A stretch of 32,797 nt of DNA from an uncultured Eubacteriales bacterium. Its GTDB lineage: Bacteria > Bacillota > Clostridia > Lachnospirales > Lachnospiraceae. Within the stretch, counting starts at the first letter, position 1, and each line of letters starts with the position of its first letter. Below the pieces are notes generated by a model. It was given only the letters and a program-made list of their open reading frames with translations, was not told where the DNA came from and made no database searches. This document shows positions 1 through 7,379 of the stretch, piece after piece. A program made the translations under genes and the position numbers. The DNA is taken from NCBI GenBank assembly GCA_900317095.1, contig ONFL01000075.1, forward strand, positions 1-32,797, read 5' to 3'.

Positions 1-669
1 CAGCCATTCCTGAGCGGTCTGCCGCAGCTGCAGCACCGTCAGGGGGTAGAATGTCACCGGGACCACCGTCATCACATCGTTGAGAACGGCCGATATCCTC
101 TTGAGGCTGTTCAGCTCCATGTAGGGAACCACAAACACAAAAAGCATGCCGGCCCCGGCCTCTGTCAGCCTGGTCAGGAAGCCGCGCAGCTGCGGGTCAT
201 CTGCCTGCTCTGTCCAGTTGACCAGATCTATCAGAAGAAGCTTGTTCTCTGTCTGGGCCAGGGCGCTCAGAATCGGCTCAAATACGTCCGCCTCCTCATC
301 CCCCGGCGGAAGGGTCAGCTGCAGAGGGGCAAAATCGGGCGGGACAAAGCCTTCCGCTATGAAAAGCGATGTAAAAAGGTTGACCGCCGAATTAAGACCG
401 CTGCCGGGATCAATAGAGAAAAGATAGCTGCGGTCCCCCAGAACATCCACCAGGCCAGCGCCCCGCAGCGCCGGTGCCATGCGGTGGATCTCCTCGCACA
501 GGTCTATGAACTGCTCCGCTCCTTTGAGGGTATGGATGCCCTCCAGCACCTCCTCCGGGGAAACCCGGGGCCTTGCAGGCGCCGCGCCTTCATCGGGCTC
601 CTGCGGCTGTCCGCCGCCGGCCCCGTCCGCTTCATAAAAAAACCTGGTCCTGCTGATATCTGCCAGCAT
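1..669 (-). CDS. Partial protein with degenerate P-loop/AAA-like N-terminal region
   Basis: The frame is open from an ATG at 669 to the left window edge, giving the first 223 residues; the C-terminus is missing. A GGAGG lies about 10 bases before the ATG. Residues 81-100 contain a Walker-A-like but degenerate stretch (SIDPGSGLNSAV, no GKT/S), and residues 143-150 (NKLLLIDLV) resemble a Walker B strand. Residues 11-40 are low-complexity and rich in G, P and E. The layout resembles clostridial AAA-family proteins in which a degenerate ATPase-like domain precedes an active one, but the diagnostic C-terminal part is outside the window. The function is not recognised. No promoter is evident between it and the terminator at 744-788. 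Confidence 0.6.
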   Translation of the reverse strand, partial: MLADISRTRFFYEADGAGGGQPQEPDEGAAPARPRVSPEEVLEGIHTLKGAEQFIDLCEEIHRMAPALRGAGLVDVLGDRSYLFSIDPGSGLNSAVNLFTSLFIAEGFVPPDFAPLQLTLPPGDEEADVFEPILSALAQTENKLLLIDLVNWTEQADDPQLRGFLTRLTEAGAGMLFVFVVPYMELNSLKRISAVLNDVMTVVPVTFYPLTVLQLRQTAQEWL

Positions 670-743
670 CTGTCTTGTTCCTCCTTCCTCCGGCTGTCCG
701 CATCGGCGCACCTTGTGCCCACAGGCCGCGCAGCTCTCCGGAT

Positions 744-788
744 AAAGAAAAACGCCGGGAACCTGATAAAAAATACTGGGTTCCCGGC
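744..788 (-). terminator. Intrinsic terminator after tRNA-Thr
   Basis: On the minus strand a perfect 10-bp stem (GCCGGGAACC with GGTTCCCGGC, 788-779 and 763-754) is followed by GTTTTTCTTT. It lies 31 bases after the tRNA 3' end and separates the tRNA from the partial gene. Confidence 0.75.
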
Positions 789-818
789 ATGTTCAATGTT
801 AATAAGGTTCCACACACA

Positions 819-891
<73 letters not shown>

Positions 892-941
892 TTAGATGCG
901 CAGCCGCATCCCCAACAGCTGATGTGTTGGTTTACTAAAAC

Positions 942-969
942 ATTATATCATCTTTTTTTCAAATAGCAA
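942..969 (-). promoter_or_regulatory. Promoter of tRNA-Thr
   Basis: Minus strand: TTGCTA (-35, 969-964), 16-bp spacer, TATAAT (-10, 947-942). The predicted start is near 935, about 45 bases before the mature tRNA. Confidence 0.75.
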
Positions 970-1038
970 CAGACATTTTTTGAGCCCTGGCACAGGCAGG
1001 CTCTCTGCCCGATCCTGCAGCTTTGTGCTTCGACAGCA

Positions 1039-1854
1039 TCAGTCGTTCTGCTCCGTCGATAGAAGAATGCGGTCATTGTCCAGCTTCTGGCCGGCTTTCT
1101 CGGCAAAGCGGGCCAGAAGCTCATCGACGGTCATCCGGCTGCGTTCCTCTCCGCTGACATCGAAAACGATGCGGCCGCTGTCCATCATCAGCGTCCGGTT
1201 GCCCAGGTCCAGGGCCTGGTGCATGTTGTGGGTGACCATCAGACAGGTAATGTGCTGCTCCTGCACGATATTCTTTGTCAGCTCCAGCACCTTGGCCGCT
1301 GTCCCCGGATCCAGCGCCGCCGTGTGCTCGTCCAGCAGCAGCAGCTTCGGTGTTACCAGGGTTGCCATCAGCAGAGTCAGGGCCTGCCGCTGTCCGCCCG
1401 AAAGCAGGCCTACGGGGTTCTTCATGCGGTCTTCCAGCCCCATCCCCAGCAGGGACAGGCGCTCGCGGAAGAGATCCTTTTCCTTCTTTGATATACGGCT
1501 GAAGATCTGACCGGACTTCTTGGACGTGCGCAGATAGGCGATGGCCAGATTCTCCTCTATGCTCATGTGCGGCGCCGTCCCCATCAGAGGGTCCTGGAAG
1601 AGGCGGCCTATATAGCGGCTGCGCTTGTGCTCCGGTTCAAATGTGATATCCCTGCCGTCCAGCTCTATAAGTCCCTCGTCCGTAAGAAAGCTGCCGCTGA
1701 TGGCATTGAAGAGAGTCGACTTGCCGGCACCGTTGGAACCGACGACCGTCACAAAATCCCCGTCCGCCAGCTCCAGGGAGAGCCTGGACAGCGCCTTCTT
1801 CTCGTTAATAGTGCCCGCGTTAAATGTCTTAGATATCCCTGTGATCTTCAGCAT
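1039..1854 (-). CDS. trpZ: ABC transporter ATP-binding protein, predicted tryptophan importer (TrpZ)
   Basis: This 271-residue ATPase powers the predicted tryptophan importer encoded with trpY and trpX. Walker A is GSNGAGKST (39-47), the Q-loop is near Q87, the signature LSGGQ is at 151-155, and Walker B runs into LLLLDEHTAALD (171-182). The DEHTAALDP form is typical of ATPases that partner with PF04392-type binding proteins. The start overlaps the end of trpY by 26 bases, indicating translational coupling. The substrate is inferred from the tryptophan-type T-box in front of the operon, not from this protein. No clear terminator follows; the next element is the tRNA-Thr promoter. Confidence 0.88.
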   Translation of the reverse strand: MLKITGISKTFNAGTINEKKALSRLSLELADGDFVTVVGSNGAGKSTLFNAISGSFLTDEGLIELDGRDITFEPEHKRSRYIGRLFQDPLMGTAPHMSIEENLAIAYLRTSKKSGQIFSRISKKEKDLFRERLSLLGMGLEDRMKNPVGLLSGGQRQALTLLMATLVTPKLLLLDEHTAALDPGTAAKVLELTKNIVQEQHITCLMVTHNMHQALDLGNRTLMMDSGRIVFDVSGEERSRMTVDELLARFAEKAGQKLDNDRILLSTEQND

Positions 1855-2806
1855 GGCCTGCCGCCTCCCTTCCTGCCTGGCTGCGGCGCAGCTTCATGGC
1901 CGCCCGCTTCTTCTGTGAATACACGATCAGTTCCTTTGCCCGCGGAGCCGCAATGGCTACAGCAACTATCAGGGCGGAAACCAGCTTGAAGGCCTCGGTC
2001 GGTACATTCAGCCGCAGGGCCAGGGAAATGATAAAGCGGTAGAGGCAGGCGCCGGCAAGGACGCCGATGATCCGCCGCAGCATGACCCTTTTCCCGAAAA
2101 GGGTCTCGCCGATGATCAGGGAAGCCAGGGCGATGGTGACCATACCGGTCCCCAGGTTTATGTCGCAGGACTTGTTGTACTGGGCCGTCAGGGCGCCGGC
2201 AAGACCGGTCAGAGCGTTGCCCAGGCACAGACCGACAATGATCATGCCCGCAGGATTGATGGAAGAAGACCGGACCATGGCAGGACTGTCGCCTGTGGCC
2301 CGGATAGCCAGGCCCAGCGTGGTGCCCATGAACCACCAGAGTATAAGCGCGATGGCGCAGGAAATGATCAGAATCAGGAAAAGAGGGCTCCATTCCTGCC
2401 AGAATTCAGATCCAGACAAGCCGGCAAACATGGTGAAAATAGTGTCCTTATTGAAAATAGCTACATTTGAGGAGAATCCCATGACCGCCAGATTCACGGT
2501 GTAAAGACCGGTGTTGACGATGATGCCCGCCAGAATGCTGGGCACCCCGAAGCGGGTCTGCAGGATAGCGGTCACGAAGCCGGAGCAGATACCCGCTCCG
2601 ACAGCTGCGAAAATTGCAAGGATGGGATGCCCTGCCACCGTAATGACCGCAGCCGCCGCGCAGCCCAGCGTGTAGCATCCGTCTGTCGACAGATCGCAGA
2701 TATCAAGAATGCTGAAACTGATAAACAGAGACAGGGCGACCAGACTGTAGATCAGCCCGATCTCCAGTGCCGTCTGTACAATTCCGGCCGTTAAGAAGCC
2801 TGCCAT
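1829..2806 (-). CDS. trpY: ABC transporter permease, predicted tryptophan importer (TrpY)
   Basis: This 325-residue, very hydrophobic protein has about eight to nine predicted membrane segments and fits the BPD_transp_2 (branched-chain/sugar-type) permease family usually paired with PF04392 binding proteins. The cytoplasmic coupling region with GLAIRATGDSPAMVRSSSI lies near residues 166-185. It sits between trpX (82-base gap containing a strong hairpin) and trpZ (26-base overlap), in the order binding protein, permease, ATPase. The basic C-terminal tail (about 305-325) is not a membrane segment. Confidence 0.88.
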   Translation of the reverse strand: MAGFLTAGIVQTALEIGLIYSLVALSLFISFSILDICDLSTDGCYTLGCAAAAVITVAGHPILAIFAAVGAGICSGFVTAILQTRFGVPSILAGIIVNTGLYTVNLAVMGFSSNVAIFNKDTIFTMFAGLSGSEFWQEWSPLFLILIISCAIALILWWFMGTTLGLAIRATGDSPAMVRSSSINPAGMIIVGLCLGNALTGLAGALTAQYNKSCDINLGTGMVTIALASLIIGETLFGKRVMLRRIIGVLAGACLYRFIISLALRLNVPTEAFKLVSALIVAVAIAAPRAKELIVYSQKKRAAMKLRRSQAGREAAGHAEDHRDI

Positions 2807-2837
2807 ATGATCTCTTCCTCTCTTCCCGGACGCGGGG

Positions 2838-2874
2838 ATAAAAGGCGCCGGCGCTTCATGCAGCGCCGGCGCTT
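2838..2874 (-). terminator. Intercistronic hairpin between trpX and trpY
   Basis: Minus strand: two GCGCCGGCGC arms (2872-2863 and 2854-2845) separated by 8 bases, flanked by AA and TT that extend the stem, then a weak TTTTAT. A GC-rich intercistronic hairpin directly after a binding-protein gene commonly lowers downstream expression or protects the upstream mRNA end. Each arm is itself palindromic, so alternative folds exist. Confidence 0.55.
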
Positions 2875-2887
2875 ATTGTCTATGTGA

Positions 2888-3988
2888 TTACTTGTCGAAA
2901 CTATCCTGGGTCTTTGTCTCTTCGATATCTGTGCAGTAGGGCTGGATGGCTTTCTTTATGTCGTCCAGCTTCAGTCCCAGCTTTTCAGCGGTCTCTGTGT
3001 TGATGGTGGCGATACCGTTGTCAAATGTCTGCACCGGGGTAGTCGCCGGATCAGCACCATTTACCAGGATGTCGACAGCCATGTCGGCGGTAGCCTTGCC
3101 CAGGCCGACGTAGTTTACACCATAGCCGCAGAAGGCACCGTTGAGAGCGAAGGAATCAGCGCCGCCGTAATGGGGAACGCCCGCGTCAGCCAGCTTCTCG
3201 TAAATGGACAGTTCTGCGCTCATAACTGTGTTATCGAGCGGCGTGAAGACGGCGTCTACCTTGCCGCTGCCCTCTGTCAGGCTGTCAACTGCAGAGATCA
3301 GTTCATTGGTATTGGTCCCGGTCTTCTCTACATATTCTATACCCTTGTCATCCAGGTACTTTTTGGCGTCCTCAATGGCCTGTCTGGAAGAATCCTCACT
3401 CTTGGAGTAGAGCAGGCCGACCTTCTTTATATCCGGATTGACTGCAAACATCATGTCCATGACAGACTGTGTATTGAGCATATCGGATGTTCCGGTGATA
3501 TTGGCTCCCGGAGCGTCCATGCTGGCAACAAGGCCGGAGCCGACCGGATCGGCAATGGCTGAGAAAAGGATGGGAATGTCCTCGCCCTCTGTCTGGGACT
3601 GAACGACCTGGGCTGCTGTTGTGGCGATGGGTATGATGATGTCCGGATCCTCAGCCATGAGATTGGAAACATGCTGATTTAAGTCATCCGGGCCTTCCTC
3701 ATAGCTGATATCAAATGTGACGCCCAGTTCTTTGCCCTTGGCTTCCAGCTCGGAAACGATACTGTCCTGGATCTGGTCCAGAGACGCATGCTTTAGCTGC
3801 TTAAGGATGGCGACCTTGTATGTCCTGCCGGCGGCGGAACCCGCAGCGGACTCTTCCTGGCTCTGCGCGGCCTCCTCAGATGATGCCGCCGCGGTCTTAT
3901 CAGACGAACTGCCGCATGCGGCCAGAGACATGGCCATAAAACCGGTCATAGCAAATGCTGCTGCTTTTCTCATGGAAACTCTTTTCAT
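2888..3988 (-). CDS. trpX: ABC transporter substrate-binding lipoprotein, predicted tryptophan-binding (TrpX)
   Basis: This is a 366-residue extracytoplasmic binding protein of the ABC_sub_bind family (PF04392), predicted to capture tryptophan. A signal peptide ends in the lipobox LAAC followed by GSSSDK, so the mature protein is a lipoprotein tethered at the cysteine, with a Ser/Glu/Ala-rich linker. I chose the ATG at 3988 (MKRVSMRK) because it has a GGGAGG about 8 bases upstream and begins the signal peptide. An upstream in-frame ATG at 4105 would place the T-box terminator inside the coding region. It is the first gene after the T-box. Family assignment is firm; the ligand rests on the T-box specifier. 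Confidence 0.9.
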   Translation of the reverse strand: MKRVSMRKAAAFAMTGFMAMSLAACGSSSDKTAAASSEEAAQSQEESAAGSAAGRTYKVAILKQLKHASLDQIQDSIVSELEAKGKELGVTFDISYEEGPDDLNQHVSNLMAEDPDIIIPIATTAAQVVQSQTEGEDIPILFSAIADPVGSGLVASMDAPGANITGTSDMLNTQSVMDMMFAVNPDIKKVGLLYSKSEDSSRQAIEDAKKYLDDKGIEYVEKTGTNTNELISAVDSLTEGSGKVDAVFTPLDNTVMSAELSIYEKLADAGVPHYGGADSFALNGAFCGYGVNYVGLGKATADMAVDILVNGADPATTPVQTFDNGIATINTETAEKLGLKLDDIKKAIQPYCTDIEETKTQDSFDK

Positions 3989-4061
3989 CCTTAATTCCTC
4001 CCTAAGTGAATGTGATAAAAATAAAACCTGCAGCAGGAAGCTTCTCTTTCCCGTCTGTCCC

Positions 4062-4110
4062 GGAAAAAGGAAAAAGCCTTCATCCCACTTTCTACTATGG
4101 GACAAAAGCT
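4062..4110 (-). terminator. T-box conditional terminator
   Basis: Minus strand: a 13-bp stem (AGCTTTTGTCCCA at 4110-4098 with TGGGATGAAGGCT at 4087-4075, some G-U pairs), a 10-base loop, then TTTTTCCTTTTT. It directly follows the T-box motif and competes with the antiterminator. Confidence 0.88.
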
Positions 4111-4353
4111 TCTAAAACTTCTGCGATACCACCCAGATTGACGCAGGCGCGCCCTCTCGACTTCCGTACTGCAATAATACGTACCCGGCTGATAACGGAT
4201 GGGAACCGTCGGCGTCTACTCGAACCTGTATCAGAATCCTTTCAAGCCGCCCTCAGAAGTCCATTCACCGTCCTGTACGTCCCCGCATTCTCAGCACCGT
4301 CGGTTCTCTGTTGCACGTACCTTATGGCCGGTTACTACTCTTCGTCACTGGTT
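4062..4353 (-). promoter_or_regulatory. T-box leader, Trp specifier, controlling trpXYZ
   Basis: On the minus strand the leader begins near 4353. Stem I has GAAG (about 4347-4344) pairing with CTTC (about 4260-4257). The specifier loop between them contains an AGTA-type 5' side and GAATGGA on the 3' side, so the specifier codon is TGG (4263-4261), reading tRNA-Trp. The conserved T-box motif GGGTGGTATCGCAG lies at 4134-4121 and is followed by the terminator. Uncharged tRNA-Trp should stabilise the antiterminator and switch trpXYZ on. T-box control of trpXYZ in Firmicutes is established; here I see the motifs directly, but the full stem I fold was judged by eye. Confidence 0.9.
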
Positions 4354-4359
4354 TAGTAC

Positions 4360-4387
4360 ATTATAGCATTAAAATTATAAATTGCAA
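4360..4387 (-). promoter_or_regulatory. Promoter of trpXYZ
   Basis: Minus strand: TTGCAA (-35, 4387-4382), 16-bp spacer, TATAAT (-10, 4365-4360). It lies 13 bases beyond the SRP RNA 3' end and about 7 bases before the predicted T-box start. Confidence 0.85.
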
Positions 4388-4400
4388 GACTGTTTTTTAA

Positions 4401-4665
4401 TCCGTGCATTCCGCTTCGAACCCGATCCCCGGACGTTACCGCTGCAGCCAGCTCGGCCCAGGCTGCCTCACGGCACACAAAAGGTCCGGCTTAGTGCTGC
4501 TTCATTCCTGACCTGACACGGTTCACCGGTTTCTGTTGCGCGAGACCCAGACGTCAGCGCCGCTTACAACGGGCAGCTCTGAAAATCAAAGTCCTCAGAC
4601 GGAATATCACCCCTGCTGGAGCGGATTGCAGGTACAGGGCACCGCTATCTCCCCGGCTGCACGGA
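4401..4665 (-). ncRNA. ffs: Signal recognition particle RNA (long bacterial type, about 265 nt)
   Basis: The minus strand carries the conserved SRP core GTCAGGTCAGGAATGAAGCAG (within 4517-4495) with a GGAA tetraloop closed by A-U rather than the usual C-G. It continues into AGCACTAAG. The 5' part contains an Alu-domain signature (GATAGCGGTGCCCTGTACC, CAATCCGCTCCAGCAGGGG) typical of clostridial and bacillar SRP RNA. The ends TCCGTGCA (4665-4658) and TGCACGGA (4408-4401) are complementary, defining helix 5 closure and the limits. The RNA assembles with Ffh and targets nascent membrane proteins. No U-tract follows the 3' end, so the end is probably made by processing. Confidence 0.95.
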
Positions 4666-4732
4666 AACTTTATTACAAAACACGGGAAAGCCCGCGGATG
4701 TAAACATCCATCTGATGCGATTTATTCGCTGT
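4666..4732 (-). other. Structured 5' leader of the SRP RNA precursor
   Basis: The promoter at 4739-4767 predicts a start about 67 bases before the mature SRP RNA. The leader can form two hairpins: GGATG-TTTA-CATCC (4709-4696) and CGCGGG-CTTT-CCCGTG (4695-4680). Removal by RNase processing is expected; B. subtilis scRNA is likewise made as a longer precursor. Confidence 0.5.
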
Positions 4733-4738
4733 CTCCCC

Positions 4739-4767
4739 AGTATAAAGGAAAAAAGGACGCCTGTCAA
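4739..4767 (-). promoter_or_regulatory. Strong SRP RNA promoter overlapping the upstream terminator
   Basis: Minus strand: consensus TTGACA (-35, 4767-4762), 17-bp spacer, TATACT (-10, 4744-4739). The -35 hexamer lies in the loop and 3' arm of the terminator of the preceding binding-protein gene, and the U-tract forms part of the spacer. Confidence 0.85.
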
Positions 4768-4777
4768 GCAGGCGCCC
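4747..4777 (-). terminator. Terminator of the amino-acid ABC transporter operon
   Basis: Minus strand: 9-bp stem (GGGCGCCTG at 4777-4769 with CAGGCGTCC at 4763-4755), 5-base loop CTTGA, then TTTTTTCC. It follows the binding-protein stop codon by 25 bases. Confidence 0.88.
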
Positions 4778-4802
4778 CCTCATGCTCAGCATGGAGCTTT
4801 TC

Positions 4803-5642
4803 TTATTCTGTCTTGTCCATGTACTCAGCAATGATCTTATCCATAGTGCCGTCTTCCTGCATCTTCTTGAGGGATGCGTTGATGGCATTCAGAAGCGCAT
4901 CGTCACCCTTCTGTACAGCAATACCATACTGCTCATTTGCAAATGCTTCCGGATCTTCAACAATCTTCAGGCCTTTGTTCTCCTTTACATACTGCTCAGC
5001 GGTAGCGGAGTCGATAACCAGAACATCGCACTTGCCATTCACAAGTTCAAGAACGGCGTCCGCGCCCTTCTTGAAGGAATCATACTGATAGCCCAGTTCC
5101 TGAACGACTGTCTCGCCGGTGTAGCCCTGGATAACAGAAATCTTCTTGCCTTCCATATCCTTGGCGCTGGCGATCGTAGAATCCTCGGGAACGATCATAA
5201 CCTGGGTCGCGGTGTAGTAAGGATCGGAGAATGTGATCTCCTCCTTGCGCTCATCTGTGATGGTCATACCGGCAATCGCGCAGTTGATCTGGCCGTTCTT
5301 CAGAGCTACAGACAGGGAATCGAACTCCATGTTGTTGATCTTTACATTCCAGCCATTGTCATCGGCGATCTGCTTGATGATAGCCATGTCGATGCCGTCG
5401 AACTCATCGATAACGCCCTGGCCTGCTACATACTCGAAGGGCGGGAACTCCGCATTCGTTCCGGCAACCAGTGTGTTGTCCTCGAGGGAGACACCTTCCG
5501 CTGCCTGCGCAGCCTCTGTCTCAGCTGCAGACTCTGCCGCGGCGGTCTCTGTCTTCTTGTCGGATGAGCCGCAGGCTCCCAGCACAGATGCTGCAAGAGC
5601 CGCTGTAAGACTCAGTGCTACTACCTTTGATAACTTTTTCAT
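4803..5642 (-). CDS. Polar amino-acid ABC transporter substrate-binding lipoprotein
   Basis: This 279-residue protein is of the SBP_bac_3 family (GlnH/HisJ-like). The N-terminus MKKLSKVVALSL leads to the lipobox LGAC followed by GSSDKK, then an acidic Ala/Glu linker, so the mature protein is a lipoprotein. Typical family stretches are NTLVAGTNAEFPPFEY, FDGIDMAIIKQIADD and FSDPYYTATQVMIV. The ATG at 5642 is preferred over the one at 5684 because AGGAGGAGG lies just upstream and the signal peptide starts there. It is the last gene of a permease, ATPase, binding-protein operon. The substrate (for example glutamine, cystine or a basic amino acid) cannot be settled by eye. Confidence 0.9.
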   Translation of the reverse strand: MKKLSKVVALSLTAALAASVLGACGSSDKKTETAAAESAAETEAAQAAEGVSLEDNTLVAGTNAEFPPFEYVAGQGVIDEFDGIDMAIIKQIADDNGWNVKINNMEFDSLSVALKNGQINCAIAGMTITDERKEEITFSDPYYTATQVMIVPEDSTIASAKDMEGKKISVIQGYTGETVVQELGYQYDSFKKGADAVLELVNGKCDVLVIDSATAEQYVKENKGLKIVEDPEAFANEQYGIAVQKGDDALLNAINASLKKMQEDGTMDKIIAEYMDKTE

Positions 5643-5734
5643 AATGAAACTTCCTCCTCCTTGGGTTTCGTAATGATTTATCATCAGCCGCCCCGCGGGC
5701 AGCCTGATTTCCTGTCTGATGCCCCGCCCTCAGC

Positions 5735-6463
5735 CTATAAGATCTTGCTGAGGAACTGCTGCGTCCTCTCTTCCCTGGGGGCGCTGAATATCTGATCAGG
5801 CGTTCCCTGCTCCAGTATGCCGCCTCCGTCCATAAAAAGAACCCTGTCGCCCACCTCGCGGGCAAAGCCCATCTCATGGGTAACGACCACCATGGTCATA
5901 CCGCTTCTGGCCAGGTCCTTCATAACATCCAGAACTTCCCCGACCATCTCGGGATCCAGGGCACTGGTAGGCTCGTCAAAGAGCATGATCTCCGGCTCCA
6001 TAGCCAGAGAACGGGCAATGGCGATCCGCTGCTTCTGTCCGCCGGACAGCTGAGCCGGATAAGCATCCGCCTTGTCTGCCAGGCCTACTGTCTTCAGCAG
6101 GGACACAGCCTTCTCCTGAGCCTGCTCCTTTGTCATCTTTTTCAGCTTGACCGGAGCCAGTGTGATATTGTCCATGACCGTCAGATGGGGAAAGAGATTG
6201 AAATGCTGGAAAACCATGCCCATCTTCTGGCGGATCAGATTGACATCCACGCCGGGCCCGTTTATCTGCTCGCCGTCCACGAAGATTTTTCCCTCTTCCG
6301 GCGTCTCCAGCAGGTTCAGGCAGCGCAGGAATGTACTCTTGCCGGAGCCGGACGGGCCGATGACGACTACAACCTCGCCTTTATTGATCTCCTCATTGAT
6401 CCCCTTGAGGACTTCATTGCCCTTGAAGCTCTTGTGAAGATTCTCTACCTTTATCATAGCCAT
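5735..6463 (-). CDS. Polar amino-acid ABC transporter ATP-binding protein (GlnQ/ArtP-like)
   Basis: This 242-residue ATPase has the usual length of the polar amino-acid uptake subfamily. Walker A is GPSGSGKST (36-44), the Q-loop is in [13 protein letters not shown] (81-93), the signature LSGGQ is at 139-143, and Walker B is [12 protein letters not shown] (159-170). The H-loop is in VVTHEMGFA. It lies 16 bases after the permease gene and 92 bases before the binding-protein gene. It drives import by the neighbouring permease. Two possible starts (ATG GCT ATG) are close together, and the first follows AGGGGG. Confidence 0.92.
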   Translation of the reverse strand: MAMIKVENLHKSFKGNEVLKGINEEINKGEVVVVIGPSGSGKSTFLRCLNLLETPEEGKIFVDGEQINGPGVDVNLIRQKMGMVFQHFNLFPHLTVMDNITLAPVKLKKMTKEQAQEKAVSLLKTVGLADKADAYPAQLSGGQKQRIAIARSLAMEPEIMLFDEPTSALDPEMVGEVLDVMKDLARSGMTMVVVTHEMGFAREVGDRVLFMDGGGILEQGTPDQIFSAPREERTQQFLSKIL

Positions 6464-6479
6464 TATAGCATACCCCCTG

Positions 6480-7187
6480 TCAGTGCTGTGCGGACTGGCG
6501 CATCTTGTTCTCCGCCCTGCCCAGCAGGATGGTCAGTATTTTTATGATAACGAAATAGATCACGGCGGTACCGATCAGAGGCATGAAAGCGGTATAGGTG
6601 GCTGACTTTATGAAGTCGCCTGCCTTCTGGATATCCATAAGGCCTACATATCCGACGATGGCCGTCTCCTTGACCAGGGTGATAAACTCATTGCACAGGG
6701 CCGGGAAAATATTTGTCAGGGCCTGGGGTACAACGATGCTCATCATGGTCTGCCTGGAGTTGAGTCCCAGGGAGCGGCCGGCCTCAGTCTGTCCTATGTC
6801 TACGGAGAGGATGCCGGCACGGATGATCTCCGATACGTAGGCGCCGGAGTTGATGCCGAAGGCGATGGAAGCGATGACCCACTTGGGCCAGGGCACGGCT
6901 GCGAATATAACAAAGTAGATGATCATCAGCTGGGTAACGGAAGGTGTGCCGCGGATGATATCCGTGTAGACCTTGCCGATCCGGTTCAGCGCCTTGTTCT
7001 TCGACAGATTGCACAGGGCGATCAGAAAGCCCAGCACGATGCCGATGGCGGCTGCCAGGAGTGAGATTCGGATCGTGACCAGAATACCGCTGAGCAGCAG
7101 CTGGTAACGATTATCCCTGATAAAACATTTGTAAAATGTGTCCGACAGCCCGGACAGCCATAGCGGCGGGATCTGATTCATCTGCAA
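6480..7187 (-). CDS. Polar amino-acid ABC transporter permease (HisM/GlnP-like)
   Basis: This 235-residue membrane protein is of the His/Glu/Gln/Arg/opine permease family. The first membrane segment follows [19 protein letters not shown]. The ATPase-contacting EAA loop reads [21 protein letters not shown] in the C-terminal half, and the protein ends in a hydrophobic helix and a short basic tail. GGGGAGG lies about 7 bases before the ATG. It is the first gene of a three-gene importer operon with a strong promoter about 135 bases upstream and a structured leader. Confidence 0.92.
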   Translation of the reverse strand: MQMNQIPPLWLSGLSDTFYKCFIRDNRYQLLLSGILVTIRISLLAAAIGIVLGFLIALCNLSKNKALNRIGKVYTDIIRGTPSVTQLMIIYFVIFAAVPWPKWVIASIAFGINSGAYVSEIIRAGILSVDIGQTEAGRSLGLNSRQTMMSIVVPQALTNIFPALCNEFITLVKETAIVGYVGLMDIQKAGDFIKSATYTAFMPLIGTAVIYFVIIKILTILLGRAENKMRQSAQH

Positions 7188-7218
7188 TTCCTCCCCATAA
7201 TGGAAAACCTAAAAGAAC

Positions 7219-7244
7219 GCCCGGCTGCGGCTTCGCACCCGGGC
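7219..7244 (-). promoter_or_regulatory. Leader hairpin upstream of the amino-acid transporter operon
   Basis: In the 5' leader the minus strand forms GCCCGG (7244-7239) with CCGGGC (7224-7219) and an inner TGCG/CGCA stem capped by AAGC. GTTCTTTT follows, so it could act as a leaky terminator or attenuator. No matching antiterminator or known riboswitch motif was recognised. Confidence 0.4.
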
Positions 7245-7319
7245 ACAGCACAATTCTTCTCTGAAAGTGCTTCTATTTTTTATGCATAATTAAAAGAATT
7301 TTCCCTTGTTTATCCACAG

Positions 7320-7348
7320 ATTATAGCATAATTATACACTGCAGTCAA
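7320..7348 (-). promoter_or_regulatory. Promoter of the amino-acid ABC transporter operon
   Basis: Minus strand: TTGACT (-35, 7348-7343), 17-bp spacer, TATAAT (-10, 7325-7320). The predicted leader is about 125 bases long. Confidence 0.85.
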
Positions 7349-7379
7349 GAGTATATCCTTCTCCGGTCTTTCGGCTGCA

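Noticed and set aside
985..1020. Hairpin after trpZ as a terminator
   Set aside because: GAGCC/GGCTC can pair on the minus strand, but it is followed by a run of A, not T, so it is not an intrinsic minus-strand terminator.
3989..4105. Extended N-terminus of TrpX from the ATG at 4105
   Set aside because: The extra 39 residues would be encoded by the T-box terminator and leader; the start at 3988 has a good ribosome site and a proper lipoprotein signal.
4782..5567. Long plus-strand open frames over the binding-protein gene, and similar ones over dapL, etfA, etfB and the adenylation gene
   Set aside because: They are antisense shadows of recognisable proteins in GC-rich sequence and lack ribosome sites and homology.
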